In this document: positions 50,794-59,603 of the stretch, piece by piece
Numbering within the stretch: position 1 is the first letter of the stretch
How the letters are laid out: every line of letters begins with the position of its first letter
Assembly: GCF_902498995.1 (NCBI RefSeq)
Contig: NZ_CABVLY010000009.1
Coordinates: forward strand, 62,001-126,000
Direction: 5' to 3'
Length of the DNA: 64,000 nt
From: Burkholderia anthina
GTDB lineage: Bacteria; Pseudomonadota; Gammaproteobacteria; Burkholderiales; Burkholderiaceae
Made by a program: the position numbers and the translations under genes
The notes under the pieces: model-generated
Told to the model about the DNA's origin: nothing
Database searches by the model: none
Seen by the model: the letters and a program-made list of their open reading frames with translations, nothing else

Positions 50794-52218
50794 ATGAACC
50801 CTACGCTACGGATGTTCCGCCTCCTCGCCGCCTCGCTCGCGCTGTCGGCCGCCGGCCTCGCGCACGCCGAAACGATCCGCGTCGCGATCGGCACGCAGGA
50901 CACGACGATCAACTGCGCGACCGGCGGCCTGCTGATTCGCGAGCTGCATCTGCTCGACAAATATCTGCCGCACACCGGCAAGTACCAGGACGTGAAGTAC
51001 GACGTGCAGTGGAAGGACTTCACGTCCGGCGCACCGCTGACCAACGAGATGGTCGCCGGCAAGCTCGACTTCGGCGCGATGGCCGATTTCCCCGGTGCGC
51101 TGAACGGTGCGGCGTTCCGCAAGGCCGGCCGCAAGAGCGTGTTCATCACCGTGCTCGACGGCAGCATCGAAGGCAGCGGCAACGGGATCGTCGTGCCGAC
51201 CGGTTCGCCGGTGCGCTCGCTCGCGGACCTCAAGGGCAAGACGATCTCGGTGCCGTTCGCGTCGACCTCGCACGGGATGCTGCTGCGCGCGATCAAGGCG
51301 CAGGGCTGGAACCCCGATACCGACGTGAACATCGTCACGCAGGCGCCCGAAGTGGCCGGCAGCGCATTGAAGGCCGGCAAGATCGACGCGCATGCCGACT
51401 TCGTGCCGTTTGCCGATCTGTTCCCGTATCGCGGCATCGCGCGCAAGATCTACGACGGTGCGCAAACCCATGCGCCGACTTTCCACGGCGCGCTCGTCGA
51501 CGCGGACTACGCGCAGCGCTATCCGGAGGTGGTCGTCGCGTACCTGCGTGCCGCGATCGAAGCGAACCGCCTGCTTGCGCAGAATCCCGAGAAATACAGC
51601 CTGCTGATCGAAAAGGTCACCGGCATCGAGGCGCCGGTCGACTACCTGTATCACGGGCCGCTCGGCATCCAGACCCGCGACCTCACGTGGAAGCCCGAAT
51701 ACCGGCAGGCCGTCGCGACCGCCATCGACACGCTCAAGCTGCTGAAGAAGACCGACACCGCGCCCGATCCGGCGACCTTCATCGACGACCGCTATATCCG
51801 CGCCGCCTTCAAGGCGTCGGGGCTCGACTACGACGCCGCGCTGAAGCACTACGGCAAGCAGCCGCTCGTCGCGAACGACGCGACGACGGGCAAGCCGATC
51901 CGCGACTTCAACGACGTCGCACAGGTCTGGCTGGTCGACGACGAACCCGTACGTCACTACGCGAGCCCCGCAGCCGCGTTCACTGCGCTCGGCAAGCTCG
52001 GCCCGGCCGCGAAGGTGCGTGCGGTCTTCGTGCACGACCATGCGAGCGGGCTGAAGCTGTTCGCAGACCAGGCGTGGTACGTGAAGGACGCGCACGGCGC
52101 GTTGAGCGCATTCCTGCTGAAAACGAGCGCCGATGCGTACGCACAGCGGGTGTCCGGTTCGGTCGTCGACTACGCGGCCGCGAAGACCGGCGCCGCGCAA
52201 GCGCTTGCATCGCGCTGA
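50794..52218 (+). CDS. NitT/TauT-type ABC substrate-binding protein with NosL-like C-terminal extension
   Basis: 474 residues from ATG 50794. Signal peptide 1-25 (ending AHA). Residues 26-345 form the NitT/TauT/SsuA-like binding protein: GAPLTNEMVAGKLDFGAMAD, LADLKGKTISVPFASTSHGM. About 110 further residues follow (WLVDDEPVRHYASPAAAF, HASGLKLFADQAWYVKDAHG), which resemble the NosL copper-chaperone domain; this match is my reading, not verified. Normal family length is 310-340, so the extension is real. Periplasmic. Confidence 0.85.
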   Translation: MNPTLRMFRLLAASLALSAAGLAHAETIRVAIGTQDTTINCATGGLLIRELHLLDKYLPHTGKYQDVKYDVQWKDFTSGAPLTNEMVAGKLDFGAMADFPGALNGAAFRKAGRKSVFITVLDGSIEGSGNGIVVPTGSPVRSLADLKGKTISVPFASTSHGMLLRAIKAQGWNPDTDVNIVTQAPEVAGSALKAGKIDAHADFVPFADLFPYRGIARKIYDGAQTHAPTFHGALVDADYAQRYPEVVVAYLRAAIEANRLLAQNPEKYSLLIEKVTGIEAPVDYLYHGPLGIQTRDLTWKPEYRQAVATAIDTLKLLKKTDTAPDPATFIDDRYIRAAFKASGLDYDAALKHYGKQPLVANDATTGKPIRDFNDVAQVWLVDDEPVRHYASPAAAFTALGKLGPAAKVRAVFVHDHASGLKLFADQAWYVKDAHGALSAFLLKTSADAYAQRVSGSVVDYAAAKTGAAQALASR

Positions 52219-52255
52219 ACCTTCCCCGCCCTCTTCACCGACACCGGATATCCGC

Positions 52256-53131
52256 ATGGCCGCCACCGTCGAGCTTGCCAAACGCCGTCTCTCCGAATCG
52301 CCGCGCGCCGGCGACACCCGCACCACGCATGCCGCCGCGCATGCGCGCCCGACCTCGTTGCGCCGCCGCGCATGGCGAATCGCGTCGCTCGTCGCGTGCG
52401 TCGCGCTGTGGCAGGCGGCCGTCCAGTGGCGGCTGTCGCTCGGCATCGTCACGTTCGCGAACGTGCCGGCGCCGGCCGACGTCGGGCCTGCGCTATGGTC
52501 GCTGCTGCATTCGCCGAAGCTGCCGATGCACCTGTTCGCGAGCATCACGCGCGTACTCGCCGGCTTCGTCGCGGCGGCATTCGCCGGCGTCGGTCTCGGG
52601 CTCGCGATCGGCCGCTATCGTGCGCTCGAAGACACGCTGCTGCCGCCGCTCGAAGTGCTGCGGCCGATTCCGGCCGTCGCGTGGATTCCGCTCGCGATCC
52701 TGATGTTTCCGTCGTCCGAACTGAGCATGATGTTCATCACGTTCGTCGGCGCGCTGTTCCCGATCCTGTTGAACACCGTGCACGGCGCCGAAGCCGTCGA
52801 CCCGCGGCTCGTCGCGACCGCTCGCAGCCTCGGCACGCGCGGCATCGCACTCTACGCGGAAGTGATCCTGCCGGGCGCGGCGCCGGCGATCTTCACGGGG
52901 CTGTCGATCGGGATGGGCACGGCGTGGTTCTGCCTCGTCACGGCCGAGATGATCGCGGGCCAGTACGGCATCGGCTATTTCACATGGGAGTCCTATACGT
53001 TGCAGAACTACCCGGACATCGTCGTCGGGATGGCGCTGATCGGCCTGCTCGGGATGGGCAGCAGCCTGCTCGTCAAACGAATCGGCACGGCGCTCACGCC
53101 GTGGTACGCACCGCGTGGAGGCCGGCAATGA
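52256..53131 (+). CDS. ABC transporter permease (NitT/TauT family)
   Basis: 291 residues from ATG 52256. Six TM helices and the EAA loop (ATARSLGTRGIALYAEVILP) for docking the ATPase are visible; LRPIPAVAWIPLAILMF is the hallmark of SsuC/TauC/NrtB permeases. The end overlaps the ATPase gene by ATGA. About 40 cytoplasmic residues precede the first helix. Confidence 0.93.
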   Translation: MAATVELAKRRLSESPRAGDTRTTHAAAHARPTSLRRRAWRIASLVACVALWQAAVQWRLSLGIVTFANVPAPADVGPALWSLLHSPKLPMHLFASITRVLAGFVAAAFAGVGLGLAIGRYRALEDTLLPPLEVLRPIPAVAWIPLAILMFPSSELSMMFITFVGALFPILLNTVHGAEAVDPRLVATARSLGTRGIALYAEVILPGAAPAIFTGLSIGMGTAWFCLVTAEMIAGQYGIGYFTWESYTLQNYPDIVVGMALIGLLGMGSSLLVKRIGTALTPWYAPRGGRQ

Positions 53132-53916
53132 CCACCGCCGCTCTTGCCACGGCCGCACCGGGCCGCGTCGGCGTACGTGCGCTGACGATCGAACTCGGGC
53201 CGCCGCATGCGCGCTTCGCGGCGCTCGATGCACTCGACGTCGACATCGCACCCGGCGAATTCGTCTGCGTGCTCGGGCCGTCCGGGTGCGGAAAGTCGAC
53301 GCTGCTCGGCGCGCTCGCCGGACACGTCGAGGCCACGCACGGCGAGATCGTCGTCGACGGCGAACCGGTCGACCGCCCGCATCCCGATCGCGGGCTCGTG
53401 TTCCAGCAGCACACGCTGTTTCCATGGAAGCGCGTGATCGACAACGTCGCATTCGGCCTGAAGATGAAAGGCGTGCCTGCGCGCGAGCGTCGCCGCGAAG
53501 CCGCCGCGCTGCTCGAACTCGTCGGGCTCGGCGACTACGGCGCGCACTACCCCGCGCAGTTGTCCGGCGGCATGCAGCAGCGCGTCGAGATTGCCCGCGT
53601 GCTGATCAACCGGCCGCGCATCCTGCTGATGGACGAACCGTTCGGCGCGCTCGACGCGCAGACGCGCCGCATGATGCAAACGCTGCTGCTCGACATCTGG
53701 TCGCGCATCGGCACGACCGTGTTGTTCGTCACGCACGACATCGAGGAAGCGCTGTTTCTCGGCGACCGCATCCTGATGCTGTCGCCGCGGCCCGCACGCA
53801 TCGTCGTCGACATACCGGTGCCGCTCGCACGACCGCGCACCGACGACAGCACCACCGAGTCCGCGTTCGTCGACATCAAGCGCCGCTGCCTCGCGCTCCT
53901 GCGCGACGCCGTTTGA
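53128..53916 (+). CDS. ABC transporter ATP-binding protein (NitT/TauT family)
   Basis: 262 residues from ATG 53128, overlapping the permease stop. Walker A GPSGCGKST, Q-loop VFQQHTLFPWK, signature LSGGMQQRVEIAR, Walker B ILLMDEPFGALD and the H-loop VTHDIEEAL are all intact. It matches the SsuB/TauB/NrtD group and energises uptake with the permease and the NosL-tailed binding protein. Confidence 0.95.
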   Translation: MTTAALATAAPGRVGVRALTIELGPPHARFAALDALDVDIAPGEFVCVLGPSGCGKSTLLGALAGHVEATHGEIVVDGEPVDRPHPDRGLVFQQHTLFPWKRVIDNVAFGLKMKGVPARERRREAAALLELVGLGDYGAHYPAQLSGGMQQRVEIARVLINRPRILLMDEPFGALDAQTRRMMQTLLLDIWSRIGTTVLFVTHDIEEALFLGDRILMLSPRPARIVVDIPVPLARPRTDDSTTESAFVDIKRRCLALLRDAV

Positions 53917-53948
53917 TCGCGCGCCCCTCACCGCTCCGCCTATTGCCC

Positions 53949-54944
53949 ATGACCGCTTCTTCTCCTGCTTTCCCGCTGCCCGGCGCGTTCGATCCCGACC
54001 TTGCCGGCCTCGTCGCGCGCGTCGGTTCGCCCGACGCACCGGTGCGCCGCCTTGCACTCCTTGAACTCGCCGACCTCGAGGATCCCGATCTCGTGCCGGC
54101 ATTCGTTGCAGCACTGCGCGACGATCCGTCGGCCGACGTGCGCGGCGAAGCCGCGCGCGTGCTCGGCGCGTGGGAACAGCCCGACGTCGTCGACGCACTG
54201 TGTCACGCGCTGCTCGACCCGGACGACGGTGTACGCGCGACCGCTGCACAAAGCCTGTCCGAGCTGAAGGACGTGACCTCCGGTGCCGTGCTGTGCCGCT
54301 GGGCCGAACGGCCGGAACCGTTCGTGCGCGGCGCCGTGCTGCGCGGGCTGCGCGAACTGCGCGACCCCGACGCGTTCGCGCCGGCACTGCGCGCGCTCGA
54401 CGCGGACGCGGCGGCCGTGCGGGCGGAAGGCGTCGCCGTGCTCGGGTGGCTCAAGGACGCTCGCGGGCTCGCGCCGCTCGCCCGCGTGGCGACAGCCGAC
54501 GCTCATGCCGACGTACGACGCATCGCGGTCGGCGCGGTCGGATTTGCGGCATCGAGCGACACAGCCGTCGCGACCGCATTGCTTGCGGCATTGCGCGACG
54601 CCGAATGGCAGGTCCGCGAAGAAGCGGCCGCGACGCTCGGCAAGCTGCGCATCGCAGCCGCGCGTGCGCCGCTCGTCGCCGCGCTCGACGACGATTACTG
54701 GCAGGTGCGATTGCGTGCGGTGCGCGCGCTCGGACAGTTGCACGATGCCGCAGCAGCATCGGCCGTCGTCGCATTGCTCGCGCATGCGATCAGCAACCTG
54801 CGCAAGGAGGCCGCGCTCGCGCTCGGCGAACTGCGCGATCCCGCGACGTTGCCCGCATTGCATGACGCGCTGGAGGATCGCGATCCCGAAGTCCGCAAGG
54901 CCGTGCGGATCGCCATCGCGCAGATCGAAGGAGACGCACGATGA
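53949..54944 (+). CDS. HEAT-repeat protein
   Basis: 331 residues from ATG 53949, made almost entirely of about nine to ten HEAT/PBS-lyase-type repeats of roughly 31 residues, e.g. DPSADVRGEAARVLGAWEQP, DPDDGVRATAAQSLSELKDV, DAEWQVREEAAATLGKLRIA and DRDPEVRKAVRIAIAQIEGD. Such scaffolds bind partner proteins or serve in phycobilin-lyase-like roles. No signal peptide, hence cytosolic. It follows the ATPase by 32 bases and overlaps the DUF971 gene by ATGA. A role in assembling the flavoprotein-ferredoxin pair is possible. Confidence 0.9.
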   Translation: MTASSPAFPLPGAFDPDLAGLVARVGSPDAPVRRLALLELADLEDPDLVPAFVAALRDDPSADVRGEAARVLGAWEQPDVVDALCHALLDPDDGVRATAAQSLSELKDVTSGAVLCRWAERPEPFVRGAVLRGLRELRDPDAFAPALRALDADAAAVRAEGVAVLGWLKDARGLAPLARVATADAHADVRRIAVGAVGFAASSDTAVATALLAALRDAEWQVREEAAATLGKLRIAAARAPLVAALDDDYWQVRLRAVRALGQLHDAAAASAVVALLAHAISNLRKEAALALGELRDPATLPALHDALEDRDPEVRKAVRIAIAQIEGDAR

Positions 54945-55282
54945 TCGCGCCGACCGAGATCCTGCTCGACCATGCGGCCCGCGCGTTGACGCTGCGCTGG
55001 CCGGATGGCGCTACGCAACGCATCGGCTATGCGCGGTTGCGCCGCGATTGTCCGTGCGCCGCGTGCAGGAAAATCCGGTTCGACGGCGGCAGCGTTCGCG
55101 CGCAACCGGGCCTGATGCTGGACGGTGTCGAAGCGGCCGGCTACGGCATCCGGCTGCTGTTCGGCGACGGTCATGCGCGCGGTATCTATCCGTGGCCGTA
55201 TCTGGTCGAACTCGGCAAGAACCGACCGGATACAGGCCTCGCTTCGCACGGCTTGCATGCTCGCGACGAGTCCGCGGGCTGA
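54941..55282 (+). CDS. DUF971 domain-containing protein
   Basis: A 113-residue protein. LRRDCPCAACR with three Cys, and the later LLFGDGHARGIYPWPYLVEL, match the DUF971 domain, also found at the N-terminus of gamma-butyrobetaine hydroxylase and the C-terminus of Mrp/HCF101-type iron-sulfur carriers. The last link suggests a role in Fe-S maturation of the operon's ferredoxin; this is inference. Last gene of the apparent eight-gene operon. Confidence 0.88.
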   Translation: MIAPTEILLDHAARALTLRWPDGATQRIGYARLRRDCPCAACRKIRFDGGSVRAQPGLMLDGVEAAGYGIRLLFGDGHARGIYPWPYLVELGKNRPDTGLASHGLHARDESAG

Positions 55283-55442
55283 ATACCGAACGAACGGCCT
55301 TCGATCTGCCGTTTCACCGTCCCACCGGGTCGCGATCCGCACGGCTTCAGTGCACCCCACCGGCACGCGCCCGCACGAGTCCGAAAACGCTGCGATACTG
55401 ACGCCTGCGCGCTGCACTCGCCTTTCCCGAAGGAGCACGGAC

Positions 55443-56327
55443 ATGCAAACGGCAGTCGGATTCATCGGCCTCGGCGTAATGGGCACGCCGATGGCACTCA
55501 ACCTCGCGCGGGCCGGCACGCCGCTCGTCGTGTGGAGCCGGTCGCACGGCAGCGACGATGCGCTGCGCGATGCCGGCGCGCAAGTCGTCGAACGCGTCGA
55601 CGACGTGTTCGACGCGTGCCGCACCGTGCTGCTGATGCTCGCGAACGACGCCGCGATCGATACCGTCCTTGCCCGCGGCACGCCCGATTTCGCCGCACGC
55701 GTCGGCGGACACGCGATCGTGAACATGGGCACGAATTCGCCCGAATACTCGCGCGCGCTCGCCGACGAAATCGCCGCCGCATCCGGCCGCTACGTCGAAT
55801 CGCCGGTGTCGGGTTCGCGCAAGCCGGCCGAAGCCGGACAGCTCGTCGTGATGCTGGCCGGCGCGCCGGAAGACGTCGCCGCGATCCGCCCGCTCGTGAA
55901 GCCGCTGTGCCGCGACAGCTTCGTGTGCGGCGACGTGCCGGCCGCGCTGACGATGAAACTCGCCGTGAACCTGTTCCTGATCACGATGGTCACGGGCCTG
56001 ACCGAAGCGACGCATTTCGCGCAACGCCACGGCATCGATCTCGGGCGCTTCGCCGACGTGCTGAACGCCGGCCCGATGGCAAGCGACGTGTCGCGCGTGA
56101 AGCTCGGCAAGCTCGTCGCGTCGGACTTCGACGTGCAGGCGGCAATCACCGACGTGCTGAAGAACGCGCGGCTCGTCGCCGAATCCGCGCGCGGCATCGG
56201 GATCGCGTCGCCGCTGCTGGACATCTGTCATGCGCTCTATGGCGAAACCGAGCAGGCCGGATACGGCTCGTCCGACATGGTCGCCGTGATTCATGCAATC
56301 GAGCAGCGCAGCAACGACGTGCGATGA
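55443..56327 (+). CDS. NAD(P)-dependent beta-hydroxyacid dehydrogenase
   Basis: 294 residues from ATG 55443 behind GAAGGAGC. Rossmann motif GFIGLGVMGTPMALNLARAG, substrate loop ESPVSGSRKPAEAGQLVVML, and the catalytic Lys in ALTMKLAVNLFLI define the 3-hydroxyisobutyrate/glyoxylate-succinic-semialdehyde reductase family. It starts 160 bases after the DUF971 gene and has its own ribosome site, so it may be a separate transcript. Confidence 0.9.
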   Translation: MQTAVGFIGLGVMGTPMALNLARAGTPLVVWSRSHGSDDALRDAGAQVVERVDDVFDACRTVLLMLANDAAIDTVLARGTPDFAARVGGHAIVNMGTNSPEYSRALADEIAAASGRYVESPVSGSRKPAEAGQLVVMLAGAPEDVAAIRPLVKPLCRDSFVCGDVPAALTMKLAVNLFLITMVTGLTEATHFAQRHGIDLGRFADVLNAGPMASDVSRVKLGKLVASDFDVQAAITDVLKNARLVAESARGIGIASPLLDICHALYGETEQAGYGSSDMVAVIHAIEQRSNDVR

Positions 56328-56376
56328 ATCGCAGGTACACCAACCCGTTCGCGTCCGCTGACGCCTAGACCCGATC

Positions 56377-56859
56377 ATGTCCGAACCCTCACGCTCCCCG
56401 ACCGCCGACGCATCGCCGCTGCGTGCCGTTCCTGCCGTGATCGGCGTCGTGCTGCGCGACCGCGACGTGCTGCTCGTGCGGCGCGCGAATCCGCCGGACG
56501 CGGGCCGCTGGGGATTCCCCGGCGGCAAGATCGAACCGGGCGAGCCGATCGCGGACGCGATCGTTCGCGAGATCGCCGAAGAGACGACGCTCGACGTCGA
56601 AGCGCTCGACGTACTCACCGCGCTCGACTCATTCGATCACGATGCCGCCGGCCGCGTGCGCCAGCATTTCGTGATGGTCGCGGTGCTGTGCAGATGGCTG
56701 CGCGGTACGCCCGCTGCCGGCGACGACGCGCTGGAGGCACGCTGGTTCGATCTCGTTGAACTCGAACGCGACGATCTGCCGATGAGCGCGGGCGTGCGCG
56801 ACGTTGCGCTGCGTGCCGTCGCGCGGGCCGCGGACATCGACCGATCGAACCGTCCGTGA
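56377..56859 (+). CDS. NUDIX hydrolase
   Basis: A 160-residue protein with the complete Nudix box, seen as GGKIEPGEPIADAIVREIAE followed by ET (G-x5-E-x7-REUxEE pattern). The N-terminus AVIGVVLRDRDVLLVRRANP is typical of ADP-ribose or nucleotide pyrophosphatases. Substrate not determinable. It follows the dehydrogenase by 49 bases on the same strand and converges on thpR. Confidence 0.93.
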   Translation: MSEPSRSPTADASPLRAVPAVIGVVLRDRDVLLVRRANPPDAGRWGFPGGKIEPGEPIADAIVREIAEETTLDVEALDVLTALDSFDHDAAGRVRQHFVMVAVLCRWLRGTPAAGDDALEARWFDLVELERDDLPMSAGVRDVALRAVARAADIDRSNRP

Positions 56860-56868
56860 GCGGCGCCC

Positions 56869-57456
56869 TTACTGCAAGCCATCGTCGCTCAACGGCCAGC
56901 ACCCTTTGATTTCATGATGTGTCTTGCCGAACCAGCTGTCGATCAGCACGAATTCGCGCACGCGCCACGTAATCGGCGCAATCTCGCGCGGCCGGAATCG
57001 GTGTTCGCTATACAACAACGTGACATGAGGCGTGAAATGCCTGCCTGATGCGCGAAACCCGGCCCAGTTGAGCGCGTCGACCAGTTTCTGATGGAACGCA
57101 GTCAATGCACCCGGCGCGATCTCCGGGGTCAGCACCCACGGAAAATTTCCCGGCCGGCCCTTGAAGCTGAGAATCCGGTCGAACGTCACGTCGAACGGCG
57201 CCACGTGGATGCGTTGCGCCGCCAGGCACGCACGTGCGGCGACGCCCGACGGCACCTGCATGAACGGCCCGAGCGACTGCAACGTGATGTGGAAACGGTC
57301 GGCGTCCTGCAACCGGCCTTCGACGGGCACCTCGGCCTGCAGTCGGCCGGCCTGGTCCGCGATGCGCGCGGCGGTATCCGGATCGGGCTTCACCGCGAAG
57401 AACAGGTGATGCTCCAGCCGGCCCGCTTCGATTCCGGGTAGCGTCAGTTGGGTCAT
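56869..57456 (-). CDS. thpR: RNA 2',3'-cyclic phosphodiesterase (2'-5' RNA ligase family)
   Basis: A 195-residue 2H phosphoesterase. Both catalytic HxT motifs are present: RFHITLQSLG and HFTPHVTLLY. HHLFFAVKPDPDTAARIADQ is the family N-terminus. It hydrolyses 2',3'-cyclic phosphates on RNA ends. The stop lies nine bases from the convergent NUDIX stop. Confidence 0.92.
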   Translation of the reverse strand: MTQLTLPGIEAGRLEHHLFFAVKPDPDTAARIADQAGRLQAEVPVEGRLQDADRFHITLQSLGPFMQVPSGVAARACLAAQRIHVAPFDVTFDRILSFKGRPGNFPWVLTPEIAPGALTAFHQKLVDALNWAGFRASGRHFTPHVTLLYSEHRFRPREIAPITWRVREFVLIDSWFGKTHHEIKGCWPLSDDGLQ

Positions 57457-57530
57457 GGCAGCATGGGAAATACGCCGAAGATGACGCTTCCATTATGGTC
57501 AATCGGACGACCATGTGCCCACGGCATAGA

Positions 57531-57562
57531 AAATGCCCGGCAGGTTCCCCTGCCGGGCATTT
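57531..57562 (-). terminator. Terminator downstream of the FCD-type GntR gene
   Basis: AAATGCCCGGCAGG (57531-57544) pairs perfectly with CCTGCCGGGCATTT (57549-57562) around TTCC. It lies between the GntR stop (57712) and the thpR start (57456), isolating the two minus-strand transcripts. Confidence 0.85.
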
Positions 57563-57711
57563 CGCATCGTTCGATGCCGTGATCCGTTACCGGGGCATGC
57601 CCCATTCGCCCCCTTGGCGAATATCCCGATCAACGCTTCGTCGAAGGAACGCGTTGACTCGTGGGCGGTGTATGCGGACACGTTACCCACCTGGCGTGCG
57701 GGTTGCGGCAG

Positions 57712-58359
57712 TCAGCGCTCAAGTGCCGCCGCGAGCGCGTCACCCGCACCAATAATATGGCTGGAGAGCGCCGCGCAGGCCGCTTCGACATCGCGAACAC
57801 GAAGTGCCTCGACAATCTGCTTGTGTCCATCATGCGACTGGGACTGCCAGTCCAGCCGTTTCCACGCAGCGAATAAATGGCGTGTGCTGGCACGATGCAG
57901 GTCGTCAATTGCGGTGAGTAGACGCGGCATCGCGCAATGCTCGACCAGCGCGCGATGCAACCGCTGATTGAGCACTTCGAGCTGCAACACGCTGCGCTCG
58001 GACGATTCGTCTTCGAGCAGTCGATCAATGTCGGCAAAGCCGGCGTCGGCTAACGCCGGCATGGACTCGCGCAACGCGAGCGTTTCAAGCGCCGCCCGCA
58101 TTTTCGCGACCTCCCGCACCGCCAGCGGATCAAGCGGTGCCACACGCACCCCGCGCCTCGGCTCCGAAACGACGAGACCCTGCGCTTCGAGTCGCCTGAA
58201 GGCCTCGCGCACGGGCACGTGGCTCGCCTTGAACTGGATAGCCAGTTCGTCCTGACGCAAGCGCTCGCCTGGCGCAATGTCGCCCGAGATGATGCGCTCC
58301 GCTAGCGACGTCGCGATTTGTCCGGCGATCGAACGATTCTCCTTGACATTGAAGTTCAT
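57712..58359 (-). CDS. GntR-family regulator with FCD domain
   Basis: 215 residues from ATG 58359, preferred over 58368 because the AAAAAGG ribosome site sits directly against the first ATG but nine bases from the second. The winged helix (about 10-70) shows IAGQIATSLAERIISGDIAP and FKASHVPVREAFRRLEAQGL; the FCD ligand domain follows with DIDRLLEDESSE and HRALVEHCAMPRLL. It is divergent from an aminotransferase gene, with a perfect palindrome between them. Confidence 0.92.
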   Translation of the reverse strand: MNFNVKENRSIAGQIATSLAERIISGDIAPGERLRQDELAIQFKASHVPVREAFRRLEAQGLVVSEPRRGVRVAPLDPLAVREVAKMRAALETLALRESMPALADAGFADIDRLLEDESSERSVLQLEVLNQRLHRALVEHCAMPRLLTAIDDLHRASTRHLFAAWKRLDWQSQSHDGHKQIVEALRVRDVEAACAALSSHIIGAGDALAAALER

Positions 58360-58376
58360 TGCGAACATCCTTTTTG

Positions 58377-58394
58377 TAGATTATCTATAATCTA
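58377..58394. promoter_or_regulatory. Operator palindrome between GntR and aminotransferase genes
   Basis: TAGATTAT-CT-ATAATCTA is a perfect 8-bp inverted repeat in the 53-base divergent gap, 18-19 bases from each start codon. A repressor bound there would shut both promoters. Its AT richness stands out from the surroundings. Confidence 0.75.
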
Positions 58395-58412
58395 TCACGA
58401 AATGGAGATCGC

Positions 58413-59579
58413 ATGAGCCGCAATCGCCCAGCACGTCTTGCGCACATTGCCGGTATTGGCGTCGATCGAATGGGTTCATTGGCCGACCACACGGGCGGCG
58501 ACCTGTTGCGCCTCGAGAATCTCGACACGGACATCGCGCCAGTGGCTGAAGTGCTGGCAATAACCCAGGCGTCCGTTGTGCGCGATTCGGCCAATTCCTA
58601 TCTGCCGTTCGTGGGCCACGATCGATTGCGCGCGACCGCTGCCGCGCATGTCTCGGCGCTGTCCGGCGTGCCCTACACCGCCGACAACGTCGTGATTTCC
58701 GCGGGCGGCTTGTCCGGCATCCTGAATGTGCTGCTCGCCACCATCGAGGTCGGCGACGAGGTGATCGTCACGGACCCGACCTACGCCGGGTTGTTGAACC
58801 GGATCCGGCTGGCGGGTGGCTCGCCGCGGCAGGTGCCGTTCGACTTTAATCAGGAAGGCGAATGGAAACTGAACCGCGCGGCGCTGCGGACGGCCATTGG
58901 GCCGCGAACGCGCGCGATGCTTCTGATGTCGCCCTCGATGCCCTCCGGCGGCGTATTGGATTCCGAAGACTGGGCGCTCGTCGCTGAACTGTGCGTGCGC
59001 AACGATCTTCTGCTGATCGTCGATAGCGCAATGGAACGGCTGCTGTTCGATGGACGCAAGGTGATCCATCCCGCCGGTTACGCGGGGATGATCGATCGCA
59101 CGGTAACGGTTGGCGCCGCCTCAAAGGAATTGCGCATGATTGGCTGGCGCGTCGGCTGGATCGTGGGGCCGGCTTGGCTCATGCCGGACCTGATTGCCGT
59201 GTCGCTCGCCAACGTCGTGGTACCCGTCGGCATCGCGCAGGAAGCGGTGTCCGTCGCGCTGGAGCGCTCCAACCAGGATTTGCCCGCTTATGTCGCCGAG
59301 CTCGAGCGCCGGCGCGACACGATTGCGAACGCGCTCGCGGGATTGCCATTCGGCATGCCGGCGGGAGGCTGGTCGATGTTGTTGCGCGTCTCGGAGTTTG
59401 GCCTGACCGGTGAGCAAATGGCACAACGCCTGTTCGCCCGTGGAGTCTGCGCGACAGGCATGGCGGGATGGGGACACCAACACGGAAACGACTACATTCG
59501 ATTCGTGTTTTCCAATGAACCTGTCGAGCGTTTGCGCAACCTCGGCGACAAGGTTCGCCGTGCGCTTGACGGCGGCTGA
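58413..59579 (+). CDS. Class I/II PLP-dependent aminotransferase
   Basis: A 388-residue fold-type I enzyme. The PLP site is GAASKELRMIGWRVGW, where the Lys forms the aldimine, and the DPTYAGLLNRIRLAGG and SPSMPSGGVLDSEDW segments bind cofactor and substrate. It resembles aspartate/aromatic or MocR-like aminotransferases without the helix-turn-helix. GGAG precedes the ATG. Control by the divergent GntR protein is likely. Substrate unknown. Confidence 0.9.
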   Translation: MSRNRPARLAHIAGIGVDRMGSLADHTGGDLLRLENLDTDIAPVAEVLAITQASVVRDSANSYLPFVGHDRLRATAAAHVSALSGVPYTADNVVISAGGLSGILNVLLATIEVGDEVIVTDPTYAGLLNRIRLAGGSPRQVPFDFNQEGEWKLNRAALRTAIGPRTRAMLLMSPSMPSGGVLDSEDWALVAELCVRNDLLLIVDSAMERLLFDGRKVIHPAGYAGMIDRTVTVGAASKELRMIGWRVGWIVGPAWLMPDLIAVSLANVVVPVGIAQEAVSVALERSNQDLPAYVAELERRRDTIANALAGLPFGMPAGGWSMLLRVSEFGLTGEQMAQRLFARGVCATGMAGWGHQHGNDYIRFVFSNEPVERLRNLGDKVRRALDGG

Positions 59580-59603
59580 AACTGGCAAGCATGCTCCGAC
59601 GCC

